DNA of 64,000 nt from an uncultured Sutterella sp. (lineage in GTDB: Bacteria > Pseudomonadota > Gammaproteobacteria > Burkholderiales > Burkholderiaceae_F). Position numbers and translations under genes: made by a program. The DNA is taken from NCBI GenBank assembly GCA_900545275.1, contig UQYG01000003.1:1-64000 (forward strand). The letters run 5' to 3'. A model generated the notes under the pieces. That model did no database searches. It saw only the letters and a program-made list of their open reading frames with translations, and was not told the origin of the DNA. Positions 17,720-27,096 of this stretch are shown here, one piece after another (the first letter of the stretch is position 1; the number at the start of each line of letters is the position of its first letter).

Positions 17720-19083
17720 AGGGCCGGTGGGACGACATTCTCGTACGGATTCACCGTGCGCAAAGGTTTCTGCCCGCTTTGTCGCGAGTGCGCACTGCTT
17801 CCGATGAGGTGACGGAGCACTGGAAAGAGCTCGCGAGACAGAGTAACAGAGTGGTGCTCGCTCAGCTCTGGGAGAAGATTGTTCAAAACGACGGTGATGT
17901 TTCGTTGCGGTCGCGGGAATGGCTTCGCGTGCCGACACTCTTCTTTTCTGATCTCGACGAGGAGCATCGAAAGCTCTGTGCATTTCCGGAGGTCTTTCGT
18001 CAGTTGTTGCTCTGCGCCGAAAAAGGTGAAGAGTTGCAACGTGTTCGAGAGAATTCACTTACTGGATTTTTTGCAGCTTACCCGGCGGAAGCGCTCGTAC
18101 CTGATCTCTTCCCCGACATTCGTCGCTTTTTCTTTTCCGACACTTCCGAACGCATGTTGTCGCTTGCGGACAAAGGGTACTTCTCGGACGAAGGTGCTTC
18201 GAAAGTCGCCGAGCGTGTACCGTCCGACGCATGTGTGCACGACTTCCTTCTGCAGGACGCTGGAGAGGCGGTAACGAGGGGACGCTTTGCCTTTTTGGTC
18301 TGGCGGTCGGCGATCCCGCGCTATGCCGAGCTCCTTGCGCAACACAAGACTCGCGTCACCGTGAAGGAGGCCCTGGTTCTCATTAGACTCGATTTTCGGA
18401 CGGTACAGGAAACCCGCGGCGTGGGACTCGACGAGCGCGTTGCGTTGGCGAGGGTCTTGCTCGGGTGGTTCAATGAGGAAATGTCGAATCCGGATGAGGA
18501 CGTACAGGAGGTGCTCTTTGAGTTTCTGACGGAGCTGTTGGGCAACCCGAAAGAAAAGGAAGCACAGGCAAATTGGGCGAACTTGCCCGAAGATCTCCGG
18601 GCATTCTTTGAACATTTGGCGCTCGGCCGTTCCCTCAATCAACTCTTTGATTTCGCGGATGAATATCTGGCGGACAATCCTTTGGATGCGGCACATTGGC
18701 GCAATCGAAAACGGTATTGGATGAGGTATTGGCGGGATCGGAGGATTGTTGCGGCAAAAGTTTACGCCCGATTGAACAATGAAGTGGCGCAGCGCTGGAA
18801 GGAAAAAATTCCCATGGGAGCCTATTCATCATGGTTCACACCTCGACAGATACTCCTCGTCCTCGAGTTTGAGGACGGAGTGACTGCTTTCGAGTTTTCA
18901 CACCAGGGAGCTCTTCGCTTTAGCCGACAGCTTCGTACCCCGACACGCCGTAATTCATGGAATTTCAATGAGGTGAAAGAGCATACGCACGAATTTTCTA
19001 AGGTCAATCACACGACGGGTTGGGAAAGCCGGGCCGATGAGCAGATTGAACGGTTGACGGGACAACCGACTCCACGTCACTAA
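17716..19083 (+). CDS. zorC: Zorya ZorC (EH-signature protein)
   Basis: A 455-residue soluble protein with no signal or membrane segment. It occupies the zorC position between ZorB and the SNF2 helicase, and its length and the C-terminal motif-bearing region (DEYLADNPLDAAHWRNRKRY followed by RRIVAAKVYARLN) fit the EH_Signature family that defines ZorC. In published type I systems ZorC binds DNA and acts with ZorD as a cytosolic effector. The assignment rests partly on context because the family is diverse. It overlaps zorB by 4 bases, and zorD follows after 20 bases. Confidence 0.85.
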   Translation: MKGRWDDILVRIHRAQRFLPALSRVRTASDEVTEHWKELARQSNRVVLAQLWEKIVQNDGDVSLRSREWLRVPTLFFSDLDEEHRKLCAFPEVFRQLLLCAEKGEELQRVRENSLTGFFAAYPAEALVPDLFPDIRRFFFSDTSERMLSLADKGYFSDEGASKVAERVPSDACVHDFLLQDAGEAVTRGRFAFLVWRSAIPRYAELLAQHKTRVTVKEALVLIRLDFRTVQETRGVGLDERVALARVLLGWFNEEMSNPDEDVQEVLFEFLTELLGNPKEKEAQANWANLPEDLRAFFEHLALGRSLNQLFDFADEYLADNPLDAAHWRNRKRYWMRYWRDRRIVAAKVYARLNNEVAQRWKEKIPMGAYSSWFTPRQILLVLEFEDGVTAFEFSHQGALRFSRQLRTPTRRNSWNFNEVKEHTHEFSKVNHTTGWESRADEQIERLTGQPTPRH

Positions 19084-19103
19084 CAAAAGAAAGGAAAGCA
19101 ATC

Positions 19104-22100
19104 ATGGGTTTGATGTCGCTTCTTCGCGGACTGCGCGAGCCGAAGTTTGCTACGACGGAAATGCCGCGGTCGGCATCGTATCGTTGCTTCGGCCGCGAAC
19201 GCCTGACCTCGGCGGAACAGGTGGATCTGAAGCGTCGGCTTCTGATTCAACTGGAGCGTGAGATCGAGGAAGAGGTTGATTCTACCGATGAAAGTGACGT
19301 TCCGATCAATGAGGAGTCGGCACTCCTTCGTACGTTCTACGAAGGAACGGCTTGTCCCTGGACCATGCAGTTGCAGTGCGTCGGCAGGGACGGTGTGCCT
19401 CTCGATTTCGCGGACTGGGCGCGGCAGGGGCCGGTCGAAGCACTAACTGTTCTTCGACGTTTCGCAACTTGGGCGGACGAGGAGTTTGCAAAGTGGGACG
19501 AGGAAACGAAGACTCTCGCTGTGCCCGACCTGTTGCTCGCGCAATTGTCGGAAAGCGAAATCGGATCCTTGCGGCTTTTTCCGACCCGCACGGTCTCGCT
19601 CGAAATTCAGAGAACGGGCGTGGGCGGAGATGCCGACTGTCATCTCAAACCCATCCTGCGGACGGACCGGATTCTGTACAGCTATGAACTTGAGGGGATT
19701 CTCCTCAAGCGTTCGCGCGCGACGCAGTTTCTGCCGCCCGTACTCTTCATGGCGTTGGACGGGATCGAGCGTTGGAACGCGTCGACTCATTTGGCGGAGG
19801 ACGAACGAAAGGTCGCTTGGGCCCGGCTCTCGGACTTATTTCGCGCTTCGAACTTGCCGCCCCTGCAGGATGTCGCCGGACGCATGCGCTTGATATCGGC
19901 GAGTCAGCTTTCCATCGAACTTGATCCTGTCACCGGAGACTTTCGACCGTATCTCCTGCGTCCCGAATATAAGGCAGAGGGGGAGGAGCGTCGTTACCGC
20001 CCTTTGCTCACCGCGCAGCAGGCCAAGGATTTCAACGTCTGGGTGAAGAGTTCTTTGAAGCTCCCGAAATCCTTTGCACTTGGCAACAGCACGAACCTCG
20101 TTTTGAATCCGGAGGCGCGCGTCGTTCTCGACGTGATCGCCAAGGAAGCCCGTGGAACACCCGCCGAACGAGCGGCCTTCGTCGCGAATCCCCGCCGCGC
20201 GGTGCTCCGCGCTCTGGAAGGTCAAGGCGGAGTGAACGCCGACTGGTCCGAGCGGCTTGGACAGACCTTCTTTGAGACGCCGGACTTCCTCTCGAAGCGC
20301 GTGGACGCCTTCGGTCCCTGGCATCCGAAGAGCTGCGCCTTCGTAAAGCCCATAAAGACGAATTGGTTCGACGACGGGGACGACCACTTCATGATGACGA
20401 TCGCCGGTCGGCCTACGCCGGTGACGGAAAAGGAGGTGCGGCAACTTCTTGCTAAAATCAGACGGGCCGAGGAGCGCGGCGACTCCCACATCACATTCAA
20501 GGACGAAGAGTTTGAAGTCGCGGAAATCGACCGCGAAGCGCTCGAACTCTTCCTCTCCCGGATCGCTCCGGAGAAAAAGGAGGAAAAGTCGAAGAAGGAT
20601 TCCGGAGAAGACTCCGAAAAACCGGAAAAATCCGGAAAGATCGAAGCGGAGCACGACGAAGTGGTTCGTTTTGGTCCGATCATCACTGACAACCTCAAGC
20701 AACTCGGTTACTTTGCAAAGATCAATCCCCGTCCGGACTGGCGCGCACCCGTGAAGGGGTTCGTCAACGGCATTTCGTTGTATGAACACCAACAACATGC
20801 GGTGGAATGGTTGCAGGACCTCTGGCGACGCGGGATTCCCGGGGCGCTTCTTGCCGACGACATGGGGCTCGGAAAAACCCTCCAGTGTCTCGCTTTTTTG
20901 AAGTGGATCGACGACTGTCAGAAGGAGGGCGACACGGAAGACGCCGCACCCGCGCTCATCGTGGCTCCCACGGGACTCGTCATGAACTGGAAGCAGGAGG
21001 CGGAAAACTATTTCGGCGGGAATCTGCCCGCGCCGCTCGTTCTGACGGGAAGAGAGGCGGGAAAGATGATCGGTCTGCCTTTTTCCGTGCGCAAGGAGCG
21101 CATCGAAAAGGAGGCCTGGGTCATCACGTCCTACGAAACAATGCGCGACAAGATTGAGCTTTTCGGGAACATCCGTTGGGGACTTGTGGTGTTCGACGAG
21201 GCGCAACGCATTAAGACGCCGATTTCGCTTGTCACTGAATGCGCGAAGTCGCTCAAGCAGAATTTCGTGCTCGCGCTCACCGGGACTCCCGTGGAAAATT
21301 CGCTGACGGATCTTTGGTCCATTCTCGACGCCGTCGTACCGGGTTTCATGGGAACTCTTTCGGACTTTAACGCCAAATACGTGAAGGCAGACGATCCGAT
21401 TAAGTCGGGCCGCACGCTGCACGAACTCCTGACGGGACAATACGAGGCTGCAGGCGAACCAGTACGGCTCATGATGCGGCGCGTAAAGAGGGATTGTCTC
21501 TCGGCACTTCCCGCCAAACGTACGGAGGTTAGGGCAAAGACCATGCCTCCCGAGCAACGGGAGGCTTACCGGGAAGCCGCCGCCGGTCGACGATTGAGCA
21601 AATCCGGTGCGGCACCCGTCAAGGGAAAGGGAAGCGGTCTGCAAAAACTTCAGGCCCTGATGAACGTGTCGCTTTTGCCTGATCCCATCGACAAGGGACT
21701 TGAACTCACGGATGACGTCATCAGCCGCTCGGGACGTCTGCAGGCGCTCTTCGAGATTCTCGACGACATTCACGCCAAGAACGAGAAGGTGATCATCTTT
21801 GTGAACCGTGTCTCTGTGATCGGAGCCGTCGCTCGAGCCATTCAAAGGCGATACAATCTCACTTCGATCCCGGAAACGATCGAAGGAAGTATGCTCCCGA
21901 AGGCCCGGCAACGCGTGGTGAACCGCTTTCAGACGGCCCCCGCAGGGTTCGATGCGCTGGTACTCTCCATCCGCGCGGCGAGTACGGGCATTACGCTTAC
22001 GGCGGCCAATCACGTTATTCACCTTGAGCGTTGGTGGAATCCGGCCGTGGAGGATCAGGCGAGCGACCGCGTCTACCGCATCGGACAGAAGGCAAGCGAA

Positions 22101-22289
22101 GTTGTGATCCACATTCCGCAGGCGGTGTTCGACGTAAACGCTCCAGAAAGCGACCGCTCCTTTGATGCGATTCTTGAGCGCTTTCTCAATAAAAAACGCG
22201 AGATGAGCCGAAGCGTGCTCGTTCCCGCAGTGGGTGAGAACGACGAAGAGGAGTTGGTACAGACCGTGCTCCAAGCCGCGGCAGACTGA
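19104..22289 (+). CDS. zorD: Zorya ZorD, SNF2-type helicase effector
   Basis: A 1061-residue protein. Residues 1 to about 485 form an N-terminal domain without familiar motifs. A lysine/glutamate-rich linker (about 489-520) leads to a SNF2-family ATPase: Q-like YEHQQHAVEWL, Walker A DDMGLGKT near residue 585, DEAQ box near 697, LTGTPVENSLTDLW, and in the second lobe VIIFVNR, LSIRAASTGITLTAANHV and RVYRIGQK near 985. This is the domain order of type I ZorD, which degrades or processes invading DNA once ZorAB signals. The start has an AAAGGAAAG site. No terminator is obvious after the gene. All ATPase motifs look intact, so the system should be functional. Confidence 0.93.
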   Translation: MGLMSLLRGLREPKFATTEMPRSASYRCFGRERLTSAEQVDLKRRLLIQLEREIEEEVDSTDESDVPINEESALLRTFYEGTACPWTMQLQCVGRDGVPLDFADWARQGPVEALTVLRRFATWADEEFAKWDEETKTLAVPDLLLAQLSESEIGSLRLFPTRTVSLEIQRTGVGGDADCHLKPILRTDRILYSYELEGILLKRSRATQFLPPVLFMALDGIERWNASTHLAEDERKVAWARLSDLFRASNLPPLQDVAGRMRLISASQLSIELDPVTGDFRPYLLRPEYKAEGEERRYRPLLTAQQAKDFNVWVKSSLKLPKSFALGNSTNLVLNPEARVVLDVIAKEARGTPAERAAFVANPRRAVLRALEGQGGVNADWSERLGQTFFETPDFLSKRVDAFGPWHPKSCAFVKPIKTNWFDDGDDHFMMTIAGRPTPVTEKEVRQLLAKIRRAEERGDSHITFKDEEFEVAEIDREALELFLSRIAPEKKEEKSKKDSGEDSEKPEKSGKIEAEHDEVVRFGPIITDNLKQLGYFAKINPRPDWRAPVKGFVNGISLYEHQQHAVEWLQDLWRRGIPGALLADDMGLGKTLQCLAFLKWIDDCQKEGDTEDAAPALIVAPTGLVMNWKQEAENYFGGNLPAPLVLTGREAGKMIGLPFSVRKERIEKEAWVITSYETMRDKIELFGNIRWGLVVFDEAQRIKTPISLVTECAKSLKQNFVLALTGTPVENSLTDLWSILDAVVPGFMGTLSDFNAKYVKADDPIKSGRTLHELLTGQYEAAGEPVRLMMRRVKRDCLSALPAKRTEVRAKTMPPEQREAYREAAAGRRLSKSGAAPVKGKGSGLQKLQALMNVSLLPDPIDKGLELTDDVISRSGRLQALFEILDDIHAKNEKVIIFVNRVSVIGAVARAIQRRYNLTSIPETIEGSMLPKARQRVVNRFQTAPAGFDALVLSIRAASTGITLTAANHVIHLERWWNPAVEDQASDRVYRIGQKASEVVIHIPQAVFDVNAPESDRSFDAILERFLNKKREMSRSVLVPAVGENDEEELVQTVLQAAAD

Positions 22290-22461
22290 GACGAGGAGGA
22301 CGGGGCTCTACCGTCGTGTTGAGTCCGTTCCGTTCTTGGCGCCGACAGAAAAACTCCGTCGGCTTCGTTCGGGCGTTCCATAAATTGGTGATATCTTGAG
22401 AACATCCCGCGGCCGCCTTTCCTTCGGCGTCCGCTACGCACACAATGAAGGGAGGGTTCCC

Positions 22462-23019
22462 ATGAAAAACATTCTCATCGTAAGCGGCCATACGAATCTC
22501 GACGCGTCGGTCGCCAACAAAAAGATTTTGGAAGTGCTTGCCGAACGCCTCCCCGAGGCCGAAATCGTGAGGCTCGACCGTCTCTATCCGGACTTTCGGA
22601 TCGACGTTGCGGTCGAACAGGCGAGGCTTTTGAAGGCCGACGTCGTCGTCCTGCAATTTCCGATCTTCTGGTACTCGGCGCCTTCGCTTCTCGAGCGCTG
22701 GATGGAGGAGACCTTCGTGCACGGCTTCTCGCACGGAAGAACGGGCGACAAACTCTCCGGCAAGAAGCTCGTCCTTTCCTTCACGACGGGCGCTCCCGAA
22801 GCGCTTTACGCCAAAGACGGTCCCGTAGGCTTTGCGCTCGACGATTTTCTTGCCTGCTTCAAGGCGACCTGCCGCCTCTGCCGTATGGAGTATGCGGGGA
22901 AAATCCACACCTGCGGCGTGAGCTACGCTTCGCGCACGTCCGAGGAACAAATTGAGTCGCAAAACAAGGCTTCGACCGTGCATGCCGAACGCCTCGTCGA
23001 ACTGCTGAAGTCTCTCTGA
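22462..23019 (+). CDS. NAD(P)H-dependent FMN oxidoreductase (flavodoxin-like fold)
   Basis: A 185-residue cytoplasmic enzyme resembling KefF, YwrO and MdaB-type quinone or azo reductases. The first strand and FMN phosphate loop (MKNILIVSGHTNLDASVAN), the QFPIFWYSAPSLLERWMEE loop and the SFTTGAPEALY segment mark the flavodoxin-like fold. The start at 22462 has a GAAGGGAGGG site; an upstream ATG in frame does not. Likely role: two-electron reduction of quinones or other small electrophiles. It lies just downstream of zorD but is preceded by 172 bases, so it probably has its own promoter and is not part of the defence system. Confidence 0.85.
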   Translation: MKNILIVSGHTNLDASVANKKILEVLAERLPEAEIVRLDRLYPDFRIDVAVEQARLLKADVVVLQFPIFWYSAPSLLERWMEETFVHGFSHGRTGDKLSGKKLVLSFTTGAPEALYAKDGPVGFALDDFLACFKATCRLCRMEYAGKIHTCGVSYASRTSEEQIESQNKASTVHAERLVELLKSL

Positions 23020-23066
23020 GCGTACCTTGGACAAACCGATCCTCTCGAAAACGGTCCGGCCAGGCG

Positions 23067-23096
23067 AAAAAAGGCCGTCCGCTTTGCCGGGCGGCC
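23067..23096 (-). terminator. Terminator of the fecBCD-methyltransferase operon
   Basis: On the minus strand GGCCGCCCG pairs with CGGACGGCC around a 6-base loop, with one G:U-type mismatch, and is followed by six T (23067-23072). It lies 40 bases after the methyltransferase stop. Confidence 0.75.
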
Positions 23097-23135
23097 AACT
23101 GTCCAAGAAGAAGTCAAGAAAAAAGGAGTCGGGAA

Positions 23136-23894
23136 TCAGCGCTTTTCGGCGATCCAGATGAAGCCGTCGACGACGCGAAGCTTTTCGTTCGTCGCGGGAT
23201 CCGTCACGACGGTGACGGTCGTTTCCACGAGACGGAAACGGGCGCCGAGCTTTTCGACGGTCTTCTGATCCCATTCGGGGCGATGCACCGAAGAGAGCGG
23301 GAGGGTCTTTGCGATTTCGAGCATCGGCGTCGTGTCGACGTCGCCCACGTACTTGGGAGCGTGTCCTTCGGGCGGCGTCTTCAAGGCCTCGACGCGGCGA
23401 TAGGTCTCGTCAAAGAGGTGGAGATAGTGGTTGCCGTCCGAAACGAGGAGCTTGCCGCCGGGTTTGAGAAGGCGAAGCCACGCGGCGAGCGCTTCTTCGG
23501 GATGCGGAAGGTTCCAGAGAAGATAACGGTTGACGACGGCGTCGAAGCTTTCGGGCGCAAAGTCGGGGGCTTCGGCGTTTCCGATCTGGAAGATTGCGGG
23601 ACGTCCGGCTTCCTGTGCGTTGGCGCGGGCTTCGTCGAGCATGCGCTGCGAGAGATCGATCCCCGTCACGCTCCAGCCGAGTTTCGCGGCGGCGATGGAA
23701 AAGAGTCCGGGACCGCAGCCCACGTCAAGGAGTCGGCCGCCTCCTTCCGGGAGAGGAAGGGTTTCCGCAAAAAGCGCGGCAAGGCGCCGGCCGGCGTCGC
23801 CTTCGAGTTCGTCCCGCGTATGGAGCGAATATCCCTCGGCACGCAGGTTCCAATAGTCCGAAATGGCGGAAAGCGCGGCATTAGTGGTCGCCAT
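23136..23894 (-). CDS. Class I SAM-dependent methyltransferase
   Basis: A 252-residue Rossmann-fold methyltransferase: motif I LLDVGCGPGLFSIAAA, acidic loop VTGIDLSQRML, motif II-like FDAVVNRYLLWNLPHPEEA and LKPGGKLLV. The start at 23894 lies inside the last 14 bases of the ABC ATPase gene, so the two are translationally coupled; the longer frame to 23975 is just overlap. Methyltransferases in FecBCD-type operons may make or modify a metallophore or act on an imported compound; here the substrate is unknown. It is the last gene of the operon. Confidence 0.88.
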   Translation of the reverse strand: MATTNAALSAISDYWNLRAEGYSLHTRDELEGDAGRRLAALFAETLPLPEGGGRLLDVGCGPGLFSIAAAKLGWSVTGIDLSQRMLDEARANAQEAGRPAIFQIGNAEAPDFAPESFDAVVNRYLLWNLPHPEEALAAWLRLLKPGGKLLVSDGNHYLHLFDETYRRVEALKTPPEGHAPKYVGDVDTTPMLEIAKTLPLSSVHRPEWDQKTVEKLGARFRLVETTVTVVTDPATNEKLRVVDGFIWIAEKR

Positions 23895-24675
23895 GATGAC
23901 CTCCGTGTTCGTGCGCGATCGGGTGGGGGCGCAACGGCACCACCTGCAGAAAGCCCGATCGGCTTTGTTCCACACTCACATCCACATGATAGACGGGTTC
24001 GAGCTTCTCCGCCCTCAGCACTTCTTCGGGGGAGGCGAGCGCGCTGATGCGGCCTTCTTCGAGAAGCAGAAGCGAGCGCGAAAAGCGCGAGGCCGTCAAA
24101 AGGTCGTGCACGACGGCGAGGCACACGGCGCCCGTTTCGGCGGCGTAGCGGCGCGCCGCCTCCATCACGACCAACTGGTGGCGCAGGTCGAGCGCGCTCG
24201 TGGGCTCGTCCAAAAGCAATACTTTGGGCCGGGCGACGAAGGCCTGCGCCATGAAGACGAGCTGCTTTTGTCCGCCCGAGAGCCGGCAGACGGGCTCCTG
24301 TGCGAGGTGCGCAATTTCCATGCGGTGCAGCGTCCGGTCCACCTCTTCAAAACGCTCGGGCGTGACGCGCCAGGAGAGGTCGTTCACGAGTCCCAACAGC
24401 ACCATTTCGAAGACCGTGAGTCGGCTCGTCACGGTGGAGAGCTGCGGAACGTAGCTCACGCACTTTCTCGAGCGTTCGCGCCCGTCCTCCGTGATGAGGA
24501 CGGAGCCCTCGTGTCGGACGAGGCCCGCGACGGCCTTCAAAAGCGTGGTCTTGCCGCCGCCGTTCTGTCCGATCACGCTCGTGATGGCGCCGCCCGGGAT
24601 CACGGCGTCGAGATCCGTGAGAATGCGGTTCGGACCGAAGGAGACGGAGAGGTTTTTGAGTTCGAGGCTGATCAT
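23881..24675 (-). CDS. ABC transporter ATPase, FecE/BtuD-like metal-chelate uptake
   Basis: A 264-residue ATPase. Walker A GQNGGGKTTLLKAVAG, Q loop YVPQLSTV, signature RLSGGQKQLVFMAQA, Walker B VLLLDEPTSALDL and switch His in AVVHDLLTA are all present. The C terminus ends in a histidine-rich tail (HEHGGHHGDH), suggesting metal sensing or a metal substrate. It overlaps the permease gene by 4 bases. The family imports ferric siderophores, haem, cobalamin and some nickel or molybdate chelates. Confidence 0.92.
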   Translation of the reverse strand: MISLELKNLSVSFGPNRILTDLDAVIPGGAITSVIGQNGGGKTTLLKAVAGLVRHEGSVLITEDGRERSRKCVSYVPQLSTVTSRLTVFEMVLLGLVNDLSWRVTPERFEEVDRTLHRMEIAHLAQEPVCRLSGGQKQLVFMAQAFVARPKVLLLDEPTSALDLRHQLVVMEAARRYAAETGAVCLAVVHDLLTASRFSRSLLLLEEGRISALASPEEVLRAEKLEPVYHVDVSVEQSRSGFLQVVPLRPHPIAHEHGGHHGDH

Positions 24676-25706
24676 CGCGCGCCTCCCGTTTCCCGCAGAA
24701 GGAGCAAAAAGAGGAAGGGAACGCCCACGAGCGACGTGACGATCCCGACGGGGAGCACCGCGCCCGTCGAGAGGAGCTTCGCCGCGACGGAGCTCGCGGT
24801 CATGAGAAGCCCGCCGGCCAGAATCGTGCCGGGGATCAAAAAGCGCTGATCATCGCCCAGCGTGAGTTTTGCGAAGTGGGGCGCCACGAGCCCCACGAAC
24901 CCGATCGTCCCGATGAAGCTCACGGCCCCGGCGATGAGGAGGGCCGAGAGAAGGAAGGCTTCGACGCGAAGGCGCGTGACGGCAACGCCGAGACTGCGGG
25001 CGCGTTCCTCCCCGATCGTGAGCGCCGTCATGGCCCAGGCGCGAGGCAGAAGCCAGAGGGCCGCGACGAGCGTGAAGCCCGCGGCGGCCGCGGCCGAAAG
25101 GCCGCTCGAGCGCTCGAGGTTTCCGAAGGTCCAGCCGTTGATGAGCTGCGCCGTTTCGGGGCTCGCGCCGTAGAGAAGCAGTTGCTGCAGCGCCAAAAAA
25201 AAGAAGTTCATCACGATCCCCGCGAGGATCACGGTCTGCGGCGTCATGCCGCGCCGCTCGGAGAGCGCATAGATGAGGCCCGAGACGAGAAGGGCGAACA
25301 GGAAGGCCGCGGCCGTCGTGCCGATCCAGAGCTGACCGAAGACAGTGACGCCCGCCGTAATGGCGAGGGCCGCTCCGAAACTTGCGGCCGAGGTGACGCC
25401 GAGGGTCGAGGGGCTCGCGAGCGCATTGCCGGTGATGTTCTGAATTTCCAAGCCGGCCAGCGCGAGCGACGTCCCGACAAAGAGCGCCGTGAGCGTCATC
25501 GGAAGGCGAAGTTCCCAGAGAATCACGGCGTCGACGCCCTCGGCCGAGGGACCGGCGAGCAAGGCCTTTGCGACGCGTCCCACCGTCAGGTCGGAGGTGC
25601 CCGTCGCGAGGTCGAGCAGCACGAAGAGGACGAGAAGTCCCGCCCCTGCGGCGAGCAAGGCGGCCCGCCGAAGCGTTTGGTTTCGGTAGTGCAGATGGCA
25701 GCTCAT
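24672..25706 (-). CDS. FecCD-type ABC permease
   Basis: A 344-residue polytopic membrane protein with about ten hydrophobic helices. The BtuC/FecCD signatures are visible: ALAGLEIQNITGNALASPSTLG for the coupling region, and GTIGFVGLVAPHFAKLTLGDD for the conserved cytoplasmic loop near the C terminus. The start at 25706 follows a GAGGTCGGG site 7 bases after the substrate-binding-protein stop; a start 21 bases earlier would overlap that gene. It forms the membrane channel of the importer with 23881-24675 and 25714-26871. Confidence 0.92.
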   Translation of the reverse strand: MSCHLHYRNQTLRRAALLAAGAGLLVLFVLLDLATGTSDLTVGRVAKALLAGPSAEGVDAVILWELRLPMTLTALFVGTSLALAGLEIQNITGNALASPSTLGVTSAASFGAALAITAGVTVFGQLWIGTTAAAFLFALLVSGLIYALSERRGMTPQTVILAGIVMNFFFLALQQLLLYGASPETAQLINGWTFGNLERSSGLSAAAAAGFTLVAALWLLPRAWAMTALTIGEERARSLGVAVTRLRVEAFLLSALLIAGAVSFIGTIGFVGLVAPHFAKLTLGDDQRFLIPGTILAGGLLMTASSVAAKLLSTGAVLPVGIVTSLVGVPFLFLLLLRETGGAR

Positions 25707-25713
25707 CCCGACC

Positions 25714-26871
25714 TCAGCGTTTCGCACCCGTCGCCGCGGCGCGCAGACAATAGACGCCGTCGGGATTCACTTCGGGGAGGTAGTTGCGGTAGAAGGTCCG
25801 GATTTCCTCGTCCGGATTGAGGTCCGCGAAGACGTCGGGGTAGAGGATCTTCGCGATGAACTGCGGGAAGACGTAGTCGGCAATCGTGCGCAGACTGCCG
25901 TGGTCCACCGCCCAGACGTCGCCCGTGCGCACGGCGTCCGTCTTCTCAAAGAGAGGCCGCGCGGCAAAGCCCGCGAGACGCTTTTGCGCTTCGTCTTCGG
26001 TGACGGTGAGCCCCATGCGCATGGAGTCGGCTTCCGCCGCGTTGCGCCAGATGCTTCCCGCAATGAGGATCGTCTGCGGGTTCGAGGCGATCACGAATTC
26101 GCGCGCGAGAGGCGCGTAGGGGGCCTTCATGTCGGCCGCGATGTTGGCGGCCGAGAGCTCTTCGAGAATCGCGCCCCAGAGAATGGTGCGGTTGTACGAG
26201 TTCCCGAGGCGGCCGACGCCTTCGTTGCCGCATTCGACGTAGACGCGCCGGTGCTTTTTCTCCTCGGGCAGCGAGGCGATTCGGGTCTGCAGGTCCTTCA
26301 GGGCCTCTTCGTAGCGTCGGCACTGCGCTTCGGCCGCGTCTTCGCGTCCGAGCAATTTCCCGAGAATCCGGGTGCTCGCCGCATGGTTTTCGGGCTTCAT
26401 CGCGTGATAGTCGAGCACCACGGTCTTCACGCCCGCGCGCTCGAGAACGGCGAGGCGCTGGGCGTTCTCGCGGTATTGCGCAATGTTGACGAGAACGACG
26501 TCGGGCCTGAGAGAAAGAATGCGCTCGGTGTTGAGGATGTTGTCGTGGTAGCCGCCGATCGAAGGGAGACTGAGGATCGTGGGGAAGGCCTGCGTGAGGA
26601 GCTTGTATTCGCCCGTGCGCGTCGCTTCCCAGCCGTCCTGCGGGAGCGCGACAACCTTCTTGAGCGCGTCGCTGCCCCCCGTCATGAGAAAGTTGAGGAT
26701 GTAGTTGGCGACGACGATGCGATCGGGCATCTTCTCCAGGCGCACCTCCCGTCCGAGCAGATCGGTGACGGCGCCGGCGGTCTGCTCGGCGCGCGCCGCG
26801 GCGGGGAACCAAAGGCTCAGGGCGGCTCCCGAAAGTCCCAGAAACGTGGTGAGCAGTTGACGTCTGCGCAT
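25714..26871 (-). CDS. Periplasmic metal-chelate-binding protein (FecB/BtuF-like)
   Basis: A 385-residue solute-binding protein. The start at 26871 has a perfect AAGGAGGAAG site and gives a signal beginning MRRRQLLTTFLGLSGAALSL, probably Tat-like or Sec. The mature part opens VTDLLGREVRLEKMPDRIVVAN and contains LSLRPDVVLVN, typical of the periplasmic-binding class III fold with one long connecting helix. It is the first gene of the importer operon, next to the hyp genes but separated from them by a terminator. A nickel chelate for the hydrogenase is an attractive guess from position only; iron is equally possible. Confidence 0.88.
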   Translation of the reverse strand: MRRRQLLTTFLGLSGAALSLWFPAAARAEQTAGAVTDLLGREVRLEKMPDRIVVANYILNFLMTGGSDALKKVVALPQDGWEATRTGEYKLLTQAFPTILSLPSIGGYHDNILNTERILSLRPDVVLVNIAQYRENAQRLAVLERAGVKTVVLDYHAMKPENHAASTRILGKLLGREDAAEAQCRRYEEALKDLQTRIASLPEEKKHRRVYVECGNEGVGRLGNSYNRTILWGAILEELSAANIAADMKAPYAPLAREFVIASNPQTILIAGSIWRNAAEADSMRMGLTVTEDEAQKRLAGFAARPLFEKTDAVRTGDVWAVDHGSLRTIADYVFPQFIAKILYPDVFADLNPDEEIRTFYRNYLPEVNPDGVYCLRAAATGAKR

Positions 26872-26954
26872 ACTTCCTCCTTGATTTTTAGAAGTGTAGT
26901 GGGGTTTCCCGTCCGAAAAGAGCGGATTCTTGGCGATTGATTGCCTGATTGTCC

Positions 26955-26976
26955 AAAAAAGGCCGTCCGAACGGCG
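26955..26976 (-). terminator. Terminator of the hyb-hup-hyp operon
   Basis: On the minus strand GCCGT-TCGG-ACGGC is followed by C and six T (26955-26960). It lies about 120 bases after hypE and isolates the hyp operon from fecB. Confidence 0.75.
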
Positions 26977-27096
26977 GAAATGCTTCAAAAATCTCGTTCA
27001 ACGCGTCAAGCGTCCGACGGGGCGGGGGAACAGCGGCGGTCGGCGGGAACGAGTCACGGTTCGCGTCCCGTCCGGAATCTGCGCCTCCCGACGTCG

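Noticed and set aside
19836..22274. An 812-codon minus-strand open frame
   Set aside because: It is antisense to zorD, whose ATPase motifs are clear; codon use is the mirror of the real gene.
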